Shown: positions 16,436 to 24,300, numbered from the stretch's first letter. The stretch: DNA of 34,393 nucleotides from Elusimicrobiaceae bacterium (GCA_017646765.1 JAGCMD010000039.1:1-34393), one strand, 5' to 3'. Translations and numbers: made by a program. Notes: generated from the letters alone by a model not told the origin.

Positions 16436-17944
16436 CTATTCTTCTAATTTCTTCAAGGTCGGGAACAAGATAATCTCGCGGATAGAGTCTTGGCCCGTGA
16501 GCATCATAATAATACGGTCAATACCGATACCCATGCCACCGGTTGGCGGCATACCGCTTTCCAACGCTTCAATATAATCGGCGTCCAAAATATCGGCATT
16601 TTCGGCATCTTCGCCCTTGGCGGCAGCCTTGGCGGCAGCTTGGTCTTTGAGGCGTTGCAACTGGTCGGCCGGGTCATTTAACTCGGTATAGGCGTTGCCA
16701 AGTTCTTGTCCGTTTACAAATACTTCAAAACGTTCCACCAGTTCCGGGTCGCCGGGTTTGGTTTTGGCAAACGGGCTGACCGCGGTGGGGTAATCAAGCG
16801 CAATAACCGGGTTGTGATAATCGGCTAATAGTTTGCCTTCAAAAAGCTCTTCAAAAATAGCGGAGTCGCTGTCGGCCTCGGAAAATTTGATTCCTTGTTC
16901 GCGCGCGACTTCTTCTAATTTTTCGCGGTTAAATTGGCGGCCGTTTAATACTTCGTGGATATCGCGGCCGAATTTTTCCTGCCACGCCTGCGGAATATAC
17001 AACCGTTTAAACGGCGGACGCAAATCAACTTCGTAGCCGCGGAATTGTACTTTTTCTGCGCCGATGGCTTTGGCGGCGTTGCCTAAAATTTCGTCAAACA
17101 AATCGGCCATAGAATTTACATCGCCGTACGCTTGGTACAACTCCATCATGGTAAATTCCGGGTTGTGGGTCGTGTCAATACCTTCGTTGCGGAACATGTG
17201 CCCGATTTCGTAAATCTTATCCAACCCGCCCACAATCAAACGTTTGTGGTGAAGTTCCAGCGCAATACGCATGTAAAGCGGCATTTTAAGCGCGTTGTGG
17301 TACGTCTCAAACGGACGGGCAATCGCGCCGCCGGAGGACGGGTTCAAAATGGGGGTTTCTACTTCCAAAAACCCTTTTTCGTCTAACGTTTTGCGGATGG
17401 AAGAAATGATTTTGGCACGTTTGACAAAAATGTCTTTTACTTCTTCGTTGGCAATTAAATCTAAATGGCGTTTGCGGAAACGCACCTCGGTATCTTGCAG
17501 ACCGTGGTATTTTTCCGGCATGGGGCGGATGGCTTTGGATAAGAGCGTAAGCGAAGTGACTTTAATGGTTTTTTCGCCGGTTTTTGTTACAAATACGTGA
17601 CCTTTAACAGCGACAAAATCGCCTACCGCAATATGTTTTTTGAAGAATTGGTACGGCTCGTCGCCGAGTTGGTCCTTGGCTACGTAAAGTTGTACCTTAC
17701 CCGAAAAATCGCGTAAATGTGCAAACGCGGCCTTGCCCATTAAACGCAGTTGAACGACGCGGCCCGCGGTGGCGACTTCGGCATTTTCGTCGGAATTTTT
17801 AGCGCCTAAACAAGAAATCGTTTTTTCACAGCGGTTAGGATAAGGAGCTACGCCCATTTGGCGAATTTCGTCCACCTCGGCGTAGCGCTCTTTGATAATT
17901 TCGTCTAAAGAATTGTTGTGTTGGGCTTGTGTGTTTTCGGACAT
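16436..17944 (-). CDS. Lysyl-tRNA synthetase, class II
   Basis: This enzyme charges tRNA-Lys with lysine in the cytoplasm. It has 502 aa, the usual length. The N-terminal OB-fold anticodon-binding domain (about 55-150) has VVQLRLMGKAAFAHLRD. The class II core has motif 2 as FRNEGIDTTHNPEFT and motif 3 as GMGIGIDRIIMM near the C-terminus. A short Ala/Lys-rich insertion (about 430-450) precedes ADYIEALESGMPPTGG, as is common. GAGG lies 8 nt before the ATG. The gene appears monocistronic. A decayed copy of its 3' end lies downstream. Confidence 0.96.
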   Translation of the reverse strand: MSENTQAQHNNSLDEIIKERYAEVDEIRQMGVAPYPNRCEKTISCLGAKNSDENAEVATAGRVVQLRLMGKAAFAHLRDFSGKVQLYVAKDQLGDEPYQFFKKHIAVGDFVAVKGHVFVTKTGEKTIKVTSLTLLSKAIRPMPEKYHGLQDTEVRFRKRHLDLIANEEVKDIFVKRAKIISSIRKTLDEKGFLEVETPILNPSSGGAIARPFETYHNALKMPLYMRIALELHHKRLIVGGLDKIYEIGHMFRNEGIDTTHNPEFTMMELYQAYGDVNSMADLFDEILGNAAKAIGAEKVQFRGYEVDLRPPFKRLYIPQAWQEKFGRDIHEVLNGRQFNREKLEEVAREQGIKFSEADSDSAIFEELFEGKLLADYHNPVIALDYPTAVSPFAKTKPGDPELVERFEVFVNGQELGNAYTELNDPADQLQRLKDQAAAKAAAKGEDAENADILDADYIEALESGMPPTGGMGIGIDRIIMMLTGQDSIREIILFPTLKKLEE

Positions 17945-18012
17945 AATAAAACCTCGTTTGTGAACTAATTATTTATATTTTAGCAAATTGCCGCCAGGGC
18001 GGAGGAAAAAAG

Positions 18013-18021
18013 TGATACAAT
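18013..18021 (+). promoter_or_regulatory. Extended -10 predicting a leaderless ankyrin mRNA
   Basis: TGATACAAT is an extended -10 whose last base is 6 nt before the ATG at 18028. Transcription would then start at or next to the A of the start codon. The only SD-like sequence (GGAGG, 18001-18005) lies upstream of this box and is too far from the ATG. Confidence 0.5.
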
Positions 18022-18027
18022 ACAAAT

Positions 18028-18666
18028 ATGAATAAAAATTTTATAGTTTTTGGAATTGCTGCTGTTTTGCTTGTGGGCGGAGGATTATGGTATCGTTACC
18101 AAAGTAACGCCGCCGACGAGCGTGGCGCCACGAAACTGATGCGCTCTTTTGAAGAAGAAACCGACCAGCAAAAAGTGCTGCGTTTAATTCGTCACGCCGA
18201 TAATGTGAACGAGCGGGATAAATCGGGCCGCACGGCGTTGTTTTATGCGGTGCAACACGGAGCCAACGCGGAAATGATACGCCAATTGCTGCGAATGGGC
18301 GCAGACACTTCTATTACCGATACAACCGGACAAACGGTGCTGATGGTAGCGGCGCGGTATAATCAAGGGGAAGACGTATTGGTGCAGTTATTGGTAGCCG
18401 GAACGCCGCTTAACATTACCGACCGCGACGGTTACACCGCGCTTATGTATGCGGCCCAGTATAATACGCCCGGCGTGGTAAAAAAATTAGTACGCGGCGG
18501 CGCCGACCCGGATATTACCGCGCCTGACGGTAAAAATGCGGCCAAGTTGCTCGCGGAAAATCAAAAGTTTTCCAAAGAAGAAAAAGGCGATTTTGTACAG
18601 GCTTTTAAAATATTGTCCATCATCGGTCCGCGCCCGCCTGTTTTTATGAATAATGGAGGGAAATAA
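18028..18666 (+). CDS. Ankyrin-repeat protein with N-terminal membrane anchor
   Basis: This 212-aa protein has a hydrophobic N-terminus (about residues 5-22) that is an uncleaved anchor or a signal peptide. About four ankyrin repeats follow (about 47-185), with typical phrases such as DKSGRTALFYAVQHGANAEMI, TGQTVLMVAARYN and DGYTALMYAAQYN. Ankyrin repeats bind other proteins, and this one would face the periplasm. A promoter box almost touching the ATG suggests a leaderless transcript. A second ankyrin protein lies at 25397. The partner is unknown. Confidence 0.8.
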   Translation: MNKNFIVFGIAAVLLVGGGLWYRYQSNAADERGATKLMRSFEEETDQQKVLRLIRHADNVNERDKSGRTALFYAVQHGANAEMIRQLLRMGADTSITDTTGQTVLMVAARYNQGEDVLVQLLVAGTPLNITDRDGYTALMYAAQYNTPGVVKKLVRGGADPDITAPDGKNAAKLLAENQKFSKEEKGDFVQAFKILSIIGPRPPVFMNNGGK

Positions 18667-18686
18667 TTAAACGGCTTACATACAAA

Positions 18687-18714
18687 AAAGCGTGGAGTTA
18701 TGCACCCCCGCTTT
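18687..18714. terminator. Possible weak terminator
   Basis: AAAGCG (18687-18692) pairs with CGCTTT (18709-18714), with A's to the left and an imperfect inner stem. It lies between the converging ankyrin and protease genes. The pairing is modest. Confidence 0.4.
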
Positions 18715-18735
18715 ATTGTGCCCGTCGTACAAATT

Positions 18736-19866
18736 TTAGGGTTGGGTTCTTTCGGAGACGGCTTCTTCGTTGGCCACGGAGCGGACACAAAGGCCCCGCC
18801 TATAATCAGTTCCCATATAACGCTTTAAAAAATTTGTAAAATCATCAGTCAGCAGAGCGGTGGTTCCTTCTCCGCTTCCAAAACCAACCACATAACCGCG
18901 AATAATGAACGGCGTGCCGGACATTCCACCCGGCTCTTCGCCTGTCCATTGAACAGTATGGTCATCGTTCGTAGGAATCCCCTTATGCACAAAGGGGTAT
19001 TGCACGGGAAGTTTACGATCAGTGACAATTTCATTTTCAACTATTGGTTCAAACCAATAGCCATACGCAGTTCTTCCGGCCAGTTCCGTACGCGCGCTTT
19101 CGGGACTGAATGTCATAAAGTGATAATCATCTAATAGTTGTTGCAGGAAGCGCTTTTTATCTGCTATCGCCTTAGCCATTTGTCTACGTACGGACGCCTG
19201 GGCAGAAGCAGCCCGCCCGACTTGAGCGGAAGCGAACGAATTATTCCCTTTTGTTATGTCCGCCATCTGCTGCATTTGGGATAATGCGGTATCTAATTTC
19301 TTGATATTCTTCTCCATAGAAGAGATCATTTTATCGTTTTTATCAAACCCGATAATTGCAATATCCTCAGCATGTCCGTATGCTCCGCTGGGCTCATATC
19401 CTTTGCGATAGAAATAAATGGTCGCGTTGGCAGGGGTGTCGGCACTCGGCTCGGAAAGGTTCACAAGCCACACTCCGTTGTCAAGTTGTTCTACTCCCGC
19501 CACTACTCTGGGATTGGTGGTTGTACCAAATCTATTTAAACAATGCGCCGCCGTAGCAATCCACCGTTCGTGATAACGTACTCCGGAACAAATGCCAGAT
19601 CCATTTTTCGTCATCTCTAAAGCCACCACATTCTGAGATACTTTTGTTCTTGGATAGGGATATCTGACGGCAAACAATTCATCCAAGGGAGACAGAGGTT
19701 GTTCTTCCGTACTGGAAGAGTTCTTGGAAGTAATTTTATTTTTTGACTTAGCCGCATGACTATTAACCCGCTGCAAGGTGGGTACAACCGTTTTTGCGCA
19801 TAGGGTGGGAACTAAAAACATGCTCCCAAACCATACAATTAAAAAATTGACTAAAATTTTTTTCAT
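18736..19866 (-). CDS. Secreted trypsin-like serine protease
   Basis: This 376-aa secreted protein has a signal peptide (residues 1-24) and an S1-type catalytic triad: His108 in TAAHCLN, Asp168 in AEDIAIIGFD and Ser316 in PGGMSGTPFI (the family has GDSGGP). A Ser/Thr/Lys-rich linker separates the signal from the domain (about 30-58). An unusual feature is an insertion of about 65 residues (182-248), Ala/Gln/Lys-rich and probably coiled-coil, between the Asp and Ser motifs. SGVRYHERWIATAAHC is typical of the region before the His. A GGGAGGAG ribosome site and the promoter at 19888-19915 support the start. The substrate is unknown; it lies near the three metalloproteases in what looks like a secreted-protease region. 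Confidence 0.82.
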   Translation of the reverse strand: MKKILVNFLIVWFGSMFLVPTLCAKTVVPTLQRVNSHAAKSKNKITSKNSSSTEEQPLSPLDELFAVRYPYPRTKVSQNVVALEMTKNGSGICSGVRYHERWIATAAHCLNRFGTTTNPRVVAGVEQLDNGVWLVNLSEPSADTPANATIYFYRKGYEPSGAYGHAEDIAIIGFDKNDKMISSMEKNIKKLDTALSQMQQMADITKGNNSFASAQVGRAASAQASVRRQMAKAIADKKRFLQQLLDDYHFMTFSPESARTELAGRTAYGYWFEPIVENEIVTDRKLPVQYPFVHKGIPTNDDHTVQWTGEEPGGMSGTPFIIRGYVVGFGSGEGTTALLTDDFTNFLKRYMGTDYRRGLCVRSVANEEAVSERTQP

Positions 19867-19887
19867 ATATCTCTTCTCCTCCCTTAC

Positions 19888-19915
19888 ATTGTAATAGTTT
19901 TTGTAAAAAAGTCAA
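19888..19915 (-). promoter_or_regulatory. Promoter of the trypsin-like protease
   Basis: TTGACT (19910-19915) and TACAAT (19888-19893) lie on the minus strand with 16 bp between them. The -35 nearly touches the edge of tRNA-tail repeat A. Confidence 0.65.
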
Positions 19916-19918
19916 GAA

Positions 19919-20069
19919 AAGGACTTGCCTTGCGGTTCACAAGTTCGCACACAAACTCGGATATCGCTGCGCCTTTCAAGTCCTGGACGCGGGTAAAGCA
20001 GTTTGCCCGCTTGGACATAAAAATTTAGCCTATCCGTAAAGGATAGGCTAAATCTTTGCGCCCACCAGG
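19919..20069 (-). repeat. tRNA-tail composite repeat, copy A (orphan)
   Basis: Read on the minus strand it starts with CCTGGTGGGCGCA (20057-20069), the 3' end of the CAU tRNA, with no tRNA attached. H1 follows (13-bp stem, 20023-20035 with 20041-20053), then H2 (20002-20010 with 19989-19997, loop CTGC). The inverted T-arm CAGGACTTGAA comes next (about 19974-19985), then the conserved box beginning AGGCGCAGCGAT (19944-19973), ending in AAGGCAAGTCCT (19919-19930), a fresh T-arm half. The copy is about 60 bp shorter than B or E. Confidence 0.75.
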
Positions 20070-20144
20070 CGGCGAACTTGTATCTTCAGCTCCGCAGGCT
20101 GACACGCTATTCATTCTATATTCAAATTTGTTTTTTCTAGGTCC

Positions 20145-20170
20145 TTGGACCCAGGCCCGTTTGGGTCCAA
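20145..20170. other. Hairpin upstream of the orphan secreted gene
   Basis: TTGGACCCA (20145-20153) pairs perfectly with TGGGTCCAA (20162-20170) around an 8-nt loop, directly before the -35 box of the next gene. It could be an operator-like inverted repeat or a terminator. The rest of 20070-20247 shows only the promoter. Confidence 0.5.
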
Positions 20171-20177
20171 ATACCCC

Positions 20178-20205
20178 TTGTTTTTTTCTCTTTTTCCCTT
20201 ATACT
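20178..20205 (+). promoter_or_regulatory. Promoter of the orphan secreted protein
   Basis: TTGTTT (20178-20183) and TATACT (20200-20205) are separated by a 16-bp pyrimidine-rich spacer. Confidence 0.65.
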
Positions 20206-20247
20206 TACAATATCAACTCGTAAATTTAAGCTCAAGGAGGCAGTCTT

Positions 20248-21687
20248 ATGAAACGGATTATTATGATGTGTGTGTTTGCGTGTTTTATGGCGGTATCGGC
20301 GTCTGCGCAATTAGCGCCCCAAAAAATGGCCCAACAGCCACAAGAAAACGGCTTTGCCAAAGCGCAAGAGACCATGCAAAAGACCATTAAAGAGGCCTTT
20401 AAAAAGTACCCTGAAGAAGCCTTGAAACGTGCGTACGACAAAAACGGTCTCCTTAAAAAGGCCATTGAAGAGACCGTTAAAGAGACCGTTGAAGAGACTG
20501 TTGAAGAGGACCCTAAAAAAGCTTTGAGACTTGCGTACATGTACAACAACTCCAAAATGGTAGATGCAATTTTAACCAAACATCCGGAGTTGGCCAACAC
20601 TACTGTCAAGAACGGCGAAGATGTCCCTATGATGTACGCTGCGTTTGAAGATTTTGTATCTAAGGATCCTCGTTATGGAGAGATGTTCCGGGTATTTTTG
20701 AAACACAAGGTCGAATGTCCGAAGTGTATGTATAAGATTTCTGAACTCCCTGAACGCGAGGCCCTTGATTTTATGAGTTATCAAACGGTACGGCTTGAAG
20801 ATATATATGATAGATGTAAAAATTCTGCAATGACATGTGAAAAGTGGGTCGCTGCCGCGTCCAAGATAATTGTATCTGAAAAATACGTACTATATCTTAG
20901 GGCGTTGCTTTTCGTTCTTTCTGGCGTGTCCGGGAACTATATGGATAAATTTGAGTCGTCTGAATATTTGCCCACGTTTGGGAAGCGGTTATCCTTCTAT
21001 CAGGAAGTCCTCAAAGAAGGCGACGCAGAACGGTTCTTGGAAGTATTCGCATTTTACGAAGAAAAGTATAGGTATGGATTGGATAGGGTAATAAATCTCT
21101 ATCGCGAATTGCGTAAAATAAATTATAACGGGCCGTTTAAGGGGTCTTCCGTCGCCTGTCAAGAAGAAATTGACAGAAAATTGGCAAACTATGAAGAGCG
21201 GCAGCTACCCGGATTCCCAAACCGTGAAGCCAACGAGAAGACTCTAAAAGAAATCGCCGAGTTAAAACAACTGAAGAAAGTGTTGATTGAGGTGGTGGAG
21301 AAGCCACTAGCCTATGAAAAGGGGGTGGAAGGTTGGAAGAGTCTTCTAGAAGGCGATGAACAACTGGCTAAGCGGTTTTATAGCAAATTCGGGGGAATGG
21401 TTAATAACTTGAATGGCGTCAAGAAGTGGAGGTATTTCCCAAAAGGTGATCCTGACGTTTCTCCGCTGTTGGAAGGGAAAGACGTTACTATCCCGGTAGT
21501 GGTCGAGTGTATAAGAGCTCCGTACTCCTACTATAGAGAGGGAAATTACGGGCACGATGGATACGCCTGTAAAGAAGCCAATGTGTGGGATGCGCGGCCC
21601 AACGGTAGTTTGGCTAAACCTATCCTCACAATGGAAGTTGATTATAGCCGTTGGGCTAAATGGATTAATGAATATCCGCTGCCCTAA
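20248..21687 (+). CDS. Secreted protein of unknown function
   Basis: I do not recognise this 479-aa protein. It has a clear signal peptide (residues 1-20, ending SASA/QLAPQ). A charged helical region follows, with short repeats (KETVEETVEE, about 75-87). The phrase DPKKALRLAYMYNNSKMVDAILTKHPELANTTVKNG is ankyrin-like (about 88-125). Cys-containing stretches such as ECPKCM and a C-terminal part rich in Tyr and Trp complete it. It is probably exported, and the ankyrin-like section hints at protein binding. AAGGAGG lies 7 nt before the ATG, and the gene has its own promoter and strong terminator, so it is a single-gene unit. Confidence 0.75.
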   Translation: MKRIIMMCVFACFMAVSASAQLAPQKMAQQPQENGFAKAQETMQKTIKEAFKKYPEEALKRAYDKNGLLKKAIEETVKETVEETVEEDPKKALRLAYMYNNSKMVDAILTKHPELANTTVKNGEDVPMMYAAFEDFVSKDPRYGEMFRVFLKHKVECPKCMYKISELPEREALDFMSYQTVRLEDIYDRCKNSAMTCEKWVAAASKIIVSEKYVLYLRALLFVLSGVSGNYMDKFESSEYLPTFGKRLSFYQEVLKEGDAERFLEVFAFYEEKYRYGLDRVINLYRELRKINYNGPFKGSSVACQEEIDRKLANYEERQLPGFPNREANEKTLKEIAELKQLKKVLIEVVEKPLAYEKGVEGWKSLLEGDEQLAKRFYSKFGGMVNNLNGVKKWRYFPKGDPDVSPLLEGKDVTIPVVVECIRAPYSYYREGNYGHDGYACKEANVWDARPNGSLAKPILTMEVDYSRWAKWINEYPLP

Positions 21688-21705
21688 GCTAAGAAAATTC
21701 GTTTC

Positions 21706-21745
21706 AAAAACTCCTCGGGCTAATCTCCCGGGGAGTTTTTATTTT
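21706..21745 (+). terminator. Terminator of the orphan secreted gene
   Basis: A 14-bp stem (21706-21719 with 21727-21740, one T-G pair) has a 7-nt loop and ends in a T tract. Confidence 0.9.
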
Positions 21746-21867
21746 AGCGTTTACTGCACACTATAGAGGGTCCACGAAGAATATACACTTTTTCGCTTTT
21801 GCAGATACCGATGAGAAAGTATAAGAAGAAGTCATTTCCAGCCGAAGGAATGGCTTTTTTAAGGTCT
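21746..21867. other. Non-coding stretch before repeat B
   Basis: No gene or clear structure is visible. It contains short A/T-rich and GGAATGGC-type sequences that may be decayed repeat material, continuous with the T-arm remnant at 21868. Confidence 0.4.
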
Positions 21868-22075
21868 TGCGCCCACCAGGACTTGCCTTCCGGTAAAATT
21901 CCTGACGGAATTTTCCTGCAGGCCGGGCTCGCGGTTTTTGCCTTTCGCGCTACGCCTGTGCGGCTCGCACTCAAACAAAAACATCGCTGCGCCTTTCAAG
22001 TCCTGCCGCGCATAAAGCAGTTTATGCGCTGTGGACTAAATTTTAAGCCCGCACACAAGGCGCGGGCTCAAAATC
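21868..22075 (-). repeat. tRNA-tail composite repeat, copy B
   Basis: On the minus strand this 208-bp unit follows a tRNA pseudogene. H1 is AGCCCGC type (22046-22052 with 22062-22068). H2 is a perfect 9-bp stem (22008-22016 with 22021-22029) with loop CTGC in the tRNA sense. The inverted T-arm CAGGACTTGAA comes next (21994-22005), then the conserved box (21964-21993) and a GC-rich spacer. The unit ends in AAGGCAAGTCCTGGTGGGCGCA, a second tRNA 3' end (21868-21889). Confidence 0.75.
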
Positions 22076-22119
22076 TGCGCCCACCAGGACTTGAACCTGG
22101 AACCCATCGATTATGAGTC
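21997..22119 (-). repeat. 123-bp direct repeat flanking the membrane operon (left copy)
   Basis: This segment matches 24062-24184 at 120 of 123 positions. It spans the H2 and H1 hairpins and the tRNA 3' half up to the anticodon. The two copies bracket a segment of about 2 kb with three genes. Confidence 0.9.
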
Positions 22120-22143
22120 AATTACTCTCATTGTTGAGCTAAG
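22076..22143 (-). pseudogene. Decayed CAU tRNA pseudogene
   Basis: From the anticodon to the discriminator base it equals the intact tRNA at 24141-24214. The D-arm is altered (GCTC-AACAAT-GAGA, without the GG of the D-loop), and the 5' acceptor strand does not pair with the 3' strand. Its 5' edge abuts the stop codon of the neighbouring membrane protein gene. It is probably not a functional tRNA. Confidence 0.75.
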
Positions 22144-22485
22144 TTAGATCGTAAAGAAAATAATGACAATCCCGGTCTCAAAAGAAATGACATTGGCAAG
22201 TAGAGCTAGCGTCCACGGATTTATCTGTTTATACTGCAAACATCTATAAAAAATAAATCCTTCCACTAACACCACAAGGAACTCCATTACTCCAATAAGC
22301 GGCCAAGCTAAATTCGGTGTAAATACAAATAGCAGATTGGCCGCAAATACCACTGGGGGATTGGTAAGCATATTGGCATAAATTCCGGTCAAAATATCCT
22401 GTCGGGTTCGTATCCCCAACAGATACAAAATCGGTAATTCAATGAGCCATGTTAAAACGAGGGAAATCATTAAACTACACAACAT
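22144..22485 (-). CDS. Small integral membrane protein
   Basis: This 113-aa, very hydrophobic protein has about three to four membrane helices. The central loop has RTRQDILTGIYANMLTNPPVV. I do not recognise a family. The start overlaps the end of the upstream MFS-type gene by 11 bp, so the two are probably co-translated and may act together in the inner membrane. It ends directly at the tRNA pseudogene, as if a junction had been made there. The function is unknown. Confidence 0.7.
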   Translation of the reverse strand: MLCSLMISLVLTWLIELPILYLLGIRTRQDILTGIYANMLTNPPVVFAANLLFVFTPNLAWPLIGVMEFLVVLVEGFIFYRCLQYKQINPWTLALLANVISFETGIVIIFFTI

Positions 22486-23488
22486 ATTTTTCCCCTTGAT
22501 AAATAGAAGGTATCAGTAATGCTGCGGATAATATACTTAGCAAGCTAAGTCCGGGACCGGTAGCTAAAAAATTTACTCCCCAAAATGTCGGAAGCGCACC
22601 CACAAATAAGGCCGCCGTTAAAATACCGAAAGCAAGCCCTTTGTGATGTGGCATCAGATTAGCAAGCATGGTTAAGGTAAGGGGCATTGTCATATTAAAA
22701 CAAATTAGAGCAATTAAACCGGCCGCCGAATTATTAAACGCAAACAGGAAAGCTCCTGCTGCTACCAGTAGAGAAACAGCCGCCGTTGGCATAAAACCGA
22801 CTTGATCTCCTATAATACCACCCACCATTTTGCCTAACACTACCGCACTTACTGCCAAAACGGCCAATAAATAGTGGGATTTCCACGCAAAAACAGCTAA
22901 ACATCCTACATAACTTCGTAGGCATACCGTAGCGATTAATCCAAGGGCTACCAGAAATTTCCCGAAACTAATTACCGGAAAAGTCGTGGGTAAATTATCC
23001 GGTTTTCCACACACGGACCGATATATGTAGCCAAGCAACCCCACGCTAATTACTAGCAATATAGCCACGATGGCAAGATGATGAACCATACTCTTTCCAA
23101 AGAATATTCCCAATGCACCGGTGGAAACAAAAATACCTATCTGCGTCGCCCGTTTGTCACTTAGGTTAAGCACATCAATTCCGCCACCTAGGTGAAACAA
23201 GGCATTTCCTATTCCGGCAATAATACAAGTATAAAAAGGGTGTTTGGTGCACAACAAGGCCCCCAGTATTAATATACAACCGCCGGCAGCCACCAACGCG
23301 TTCTTATTAAGCTTATCGGCCATAATTCCTAATGGGATTTGCATAAAAAATGCAAAAAAATTATAACCGACAATGGCCCCCCACAACGAGGTCTGGTGCT
23401 GTTCTGCTAGCGTGGTTGCCAAAGCCATACAGGCAAAATCTACTATAAAGTGAATAATGCTGTAAATAAGAATAACTTGCTTGGGCAT
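22475..23488 (-). CDS. MFS-like membrane transporter
   Basis: This 337-aa protein has about ten to eleven hydrophobic segments. The loop after the second helix, GIMADKLNKN (about 54-63), resembles the MFS signature GxxaDrxgrk. At 337 aa it is shorter than the usual 400-aa MFS protein. The substrate cannot be told. The ribosome site is weak (AAGAG, 3 nt before ATG), and the stop of the upstream gene is only 9 bp away, so translation is probably coupled. With the genes at 22144 and 23498 it forms a three-gene membrane operon framed by repeats. Confidence 0.75.
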   Translation of the reverse strand: MPKQVILIYSIIHFIVDFACMALATTLAEQHQTSLWGAIVGYNFFAFFMQIPLGIMADKLNKNALVAAGGCILILGALLCTKHPFYTCIIAGIGNALFHLGGGIDVLNLSDKRATQIGIFVSTGALGIFFGKSMVHHLAIVAILLVISVGLLGYIYRSVCGKPDNLPTTFPVISFGKFLVALGLIATVCLRSYVGCLAVFAWKSHYLLAVLAVSAVVLGKMVGGIIGDQVGFMPTAAVSLLVAAGAFLFAFNNSAAGLIALICFNMTMPLTLTMLANLMPHHKGLAFGILTAALFVGALPTFWGVNFLATGPGLSLLSILSAALLIPSIYQGEKYVV

Positions 23489-23497
23489 ATACTCTTT

Positions 23498-23932
23498 TTA
23501 TGGAATGTTGGGCGAATTAGGTTTGCGGGTACGCCATAACAAAACAAAAGCAGCTACGGATAAGAGTAACGTAACCAGTCCGGCTAAGCCATACTGCAAA
23601 CTGCTTATTTCGGACGAATCTGCTTGGGGAGTAGAATTACTCGAAGGAGATTTAGAAGGATTTTCAGCATTCGGGTTTGGAGTTGTTTGCTTGTCTAACC
23701 GTTCCAGACATTCTAGTCTATTCCATCGCTTCTTTAAGGGAAAGATGGCAGATTCGTTTTCAATGTCAGGGAAATCCTCTTTTATTTGTTTGCACGTTTC
23801 CAATTTTTTTTCTTCGGATAACTTATCAAGACTTTCCCACCAGGGGGTTTCACCGGGGTCAATCAAATCTGCCCGGGAAATTCCGGAACAAAGAATCATT
23901 AAAAACATAGTTCCTAATACAATTTTTTTCAT
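23498..23932 (-). CDS. Secreted/membrane-anchored small protein
   Basis: This 144-aa protein has a signal peptide (residues 1-20, ending SRA/DLIDPG). A short mature domain contains two Cys (ETCKQIKEDFP and RLECLERLD) and may form one disulfide. A Pro/Ser/Asn-rich linker (about 82-104) leads to a C-terminal membrane helix (about 112-132) with a short Arg/Lys tail. The topology is that of a periplasmic domain tethered by its C-terminus. No family is recognised. GAGGAG lies 6 nt before the ATG at 23932; the upstream in-frame extension to 23995 is not supported. It is first in the repeat-framed operon. Confidence 0.75.
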   Translation of the reverse strand: MKKIVLGTMFLMILCSGISRADLIDPGETPWWESLDKLSEEKKLETCKQIKEDFPDIENESAIFPLKKRWNRLECLERLDKQTTPNPNAENPSKSPSSNSTPQADSSEISSLQYGLAGLVTLLLSVAAFVLLWRTRKPNSPNIP

Positions 23933-23985
23933 AAATTTCTCCTCACAAAAAGCAGCAAGTGAATCCCTGTTTCTTCTCACACACA

Positions 23986-23994
23986 AGTATATCA
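23986..23994 (-). promoter_or_regulatory. Extended -10 promoter of the three-gene membrane operon
   Basis: TGATATACT on the minus strand lies about 55 bp before the ATG. No clear -35 is present, which is usual for extended -10 promoters. Confidence 0.55.
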
Positions 23995-24061
23995 AAAATT
24001 TTCTGGGTTTTCACGTGCGTCCAAAAGCATATAGCGGGTTATTATAAGATAGCGATTGGTG

Positions 24062-24140
24062 CAAGTCCTGTCGCGCATAAAGCAGTTTATGCGCTGTGGA
24101 CCAAATTTTAAGCCCGCACACAAGGTGCGGGCTCAAAATC
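24062..24140 (-). repeat. tRNA-tail composite repeat, copy C
   Basis: Directly downstream of the intact CAU tRNA. H1 is AGCCCGCA (24111-24118) with TGCGGGCT (24126-24133), a likely tRNA terminator. An AAATTT box follows, then H2 (24073-24081 with 24086-24094, loop CTGC in the tRNA sense) and CAGGACTTG (24062-24070), complementary to the tRNA T-arm. Beyond this the similarity to copy B ends. 24062-24184 is the right copy of the 123-bp direct repeat. Confidence 0.75.
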
Positions 24141-24214
24141 TGCGCCCACCAGGACTTGAACCTGGAACCCATCGATTATGAGTCGATTGCTCTAACCAAT
24201 TGAGCTATAGGCGC
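24141..24214 (-). tRNA. tRNA with anticodon CAU (Met elongator or Ile2)
   Basis: A full cloverleaf is seen on the minus strand. The acceptor GCGCCTA pairs with TGGGCGC (one G-T), and the D-arm GCTC/GAGC has a GG loop. The anticodon stem ATCGA/TCGAT encloses CTCATAA, giving CAU. The T-arm is CCAGG-TTCAAGT-CCTGG and the discriminator is A. CCA is not encoded. CAU can mean elongator Met, or Ile2 modified by TilS; I cannot decide. It is not the initiator, because the first pair is G-C and the anticodon stem lacks the three G-C pairs. Confidence 0.93.
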
Positions 24215-24225
24215 GTTACACTTCT

Positions 24226-24234
24226 ATTATAACA
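24226..24234 (-). promoter_or_regulatory. Extended -10 promoter of the CAU tRNA
   Basis: TGTTATAAT on the minus strand lies 12 bp before the first tRNA base. The tRNA promoters are divergent within 86 bp. Confidence 0.6.
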
Positions 24235-24260
24235 AATTCCTAGTTTTTTCGTAGCGCAAA

Positions 24261-24289
24261 TTGTTCGCCGGGGAAAAATGTGCTAAAAT
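24261..24289 (+). promoter_or_regulatory. Promoter of tRNA-Gln
   Basis: TTGTTC (24261-24266) and TAAAAT (24284-24289) are 17 bp apart, and the -10 is extended (TGCTAAAAT). The -10 ends 11 bp before the tRNA. Confidence 0.75.
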
Positions 24290-24300
24290 ATATATGTTAA

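Noticed and set aside
21799-22116. Plus-strand open frame of 105 codons
   Set aside because: It runs through the repeat and the antisense of the tRNA pseudogene; the C-terminal PPGLEPGTHRL phrase is a classic tRNA-antisense artefact.
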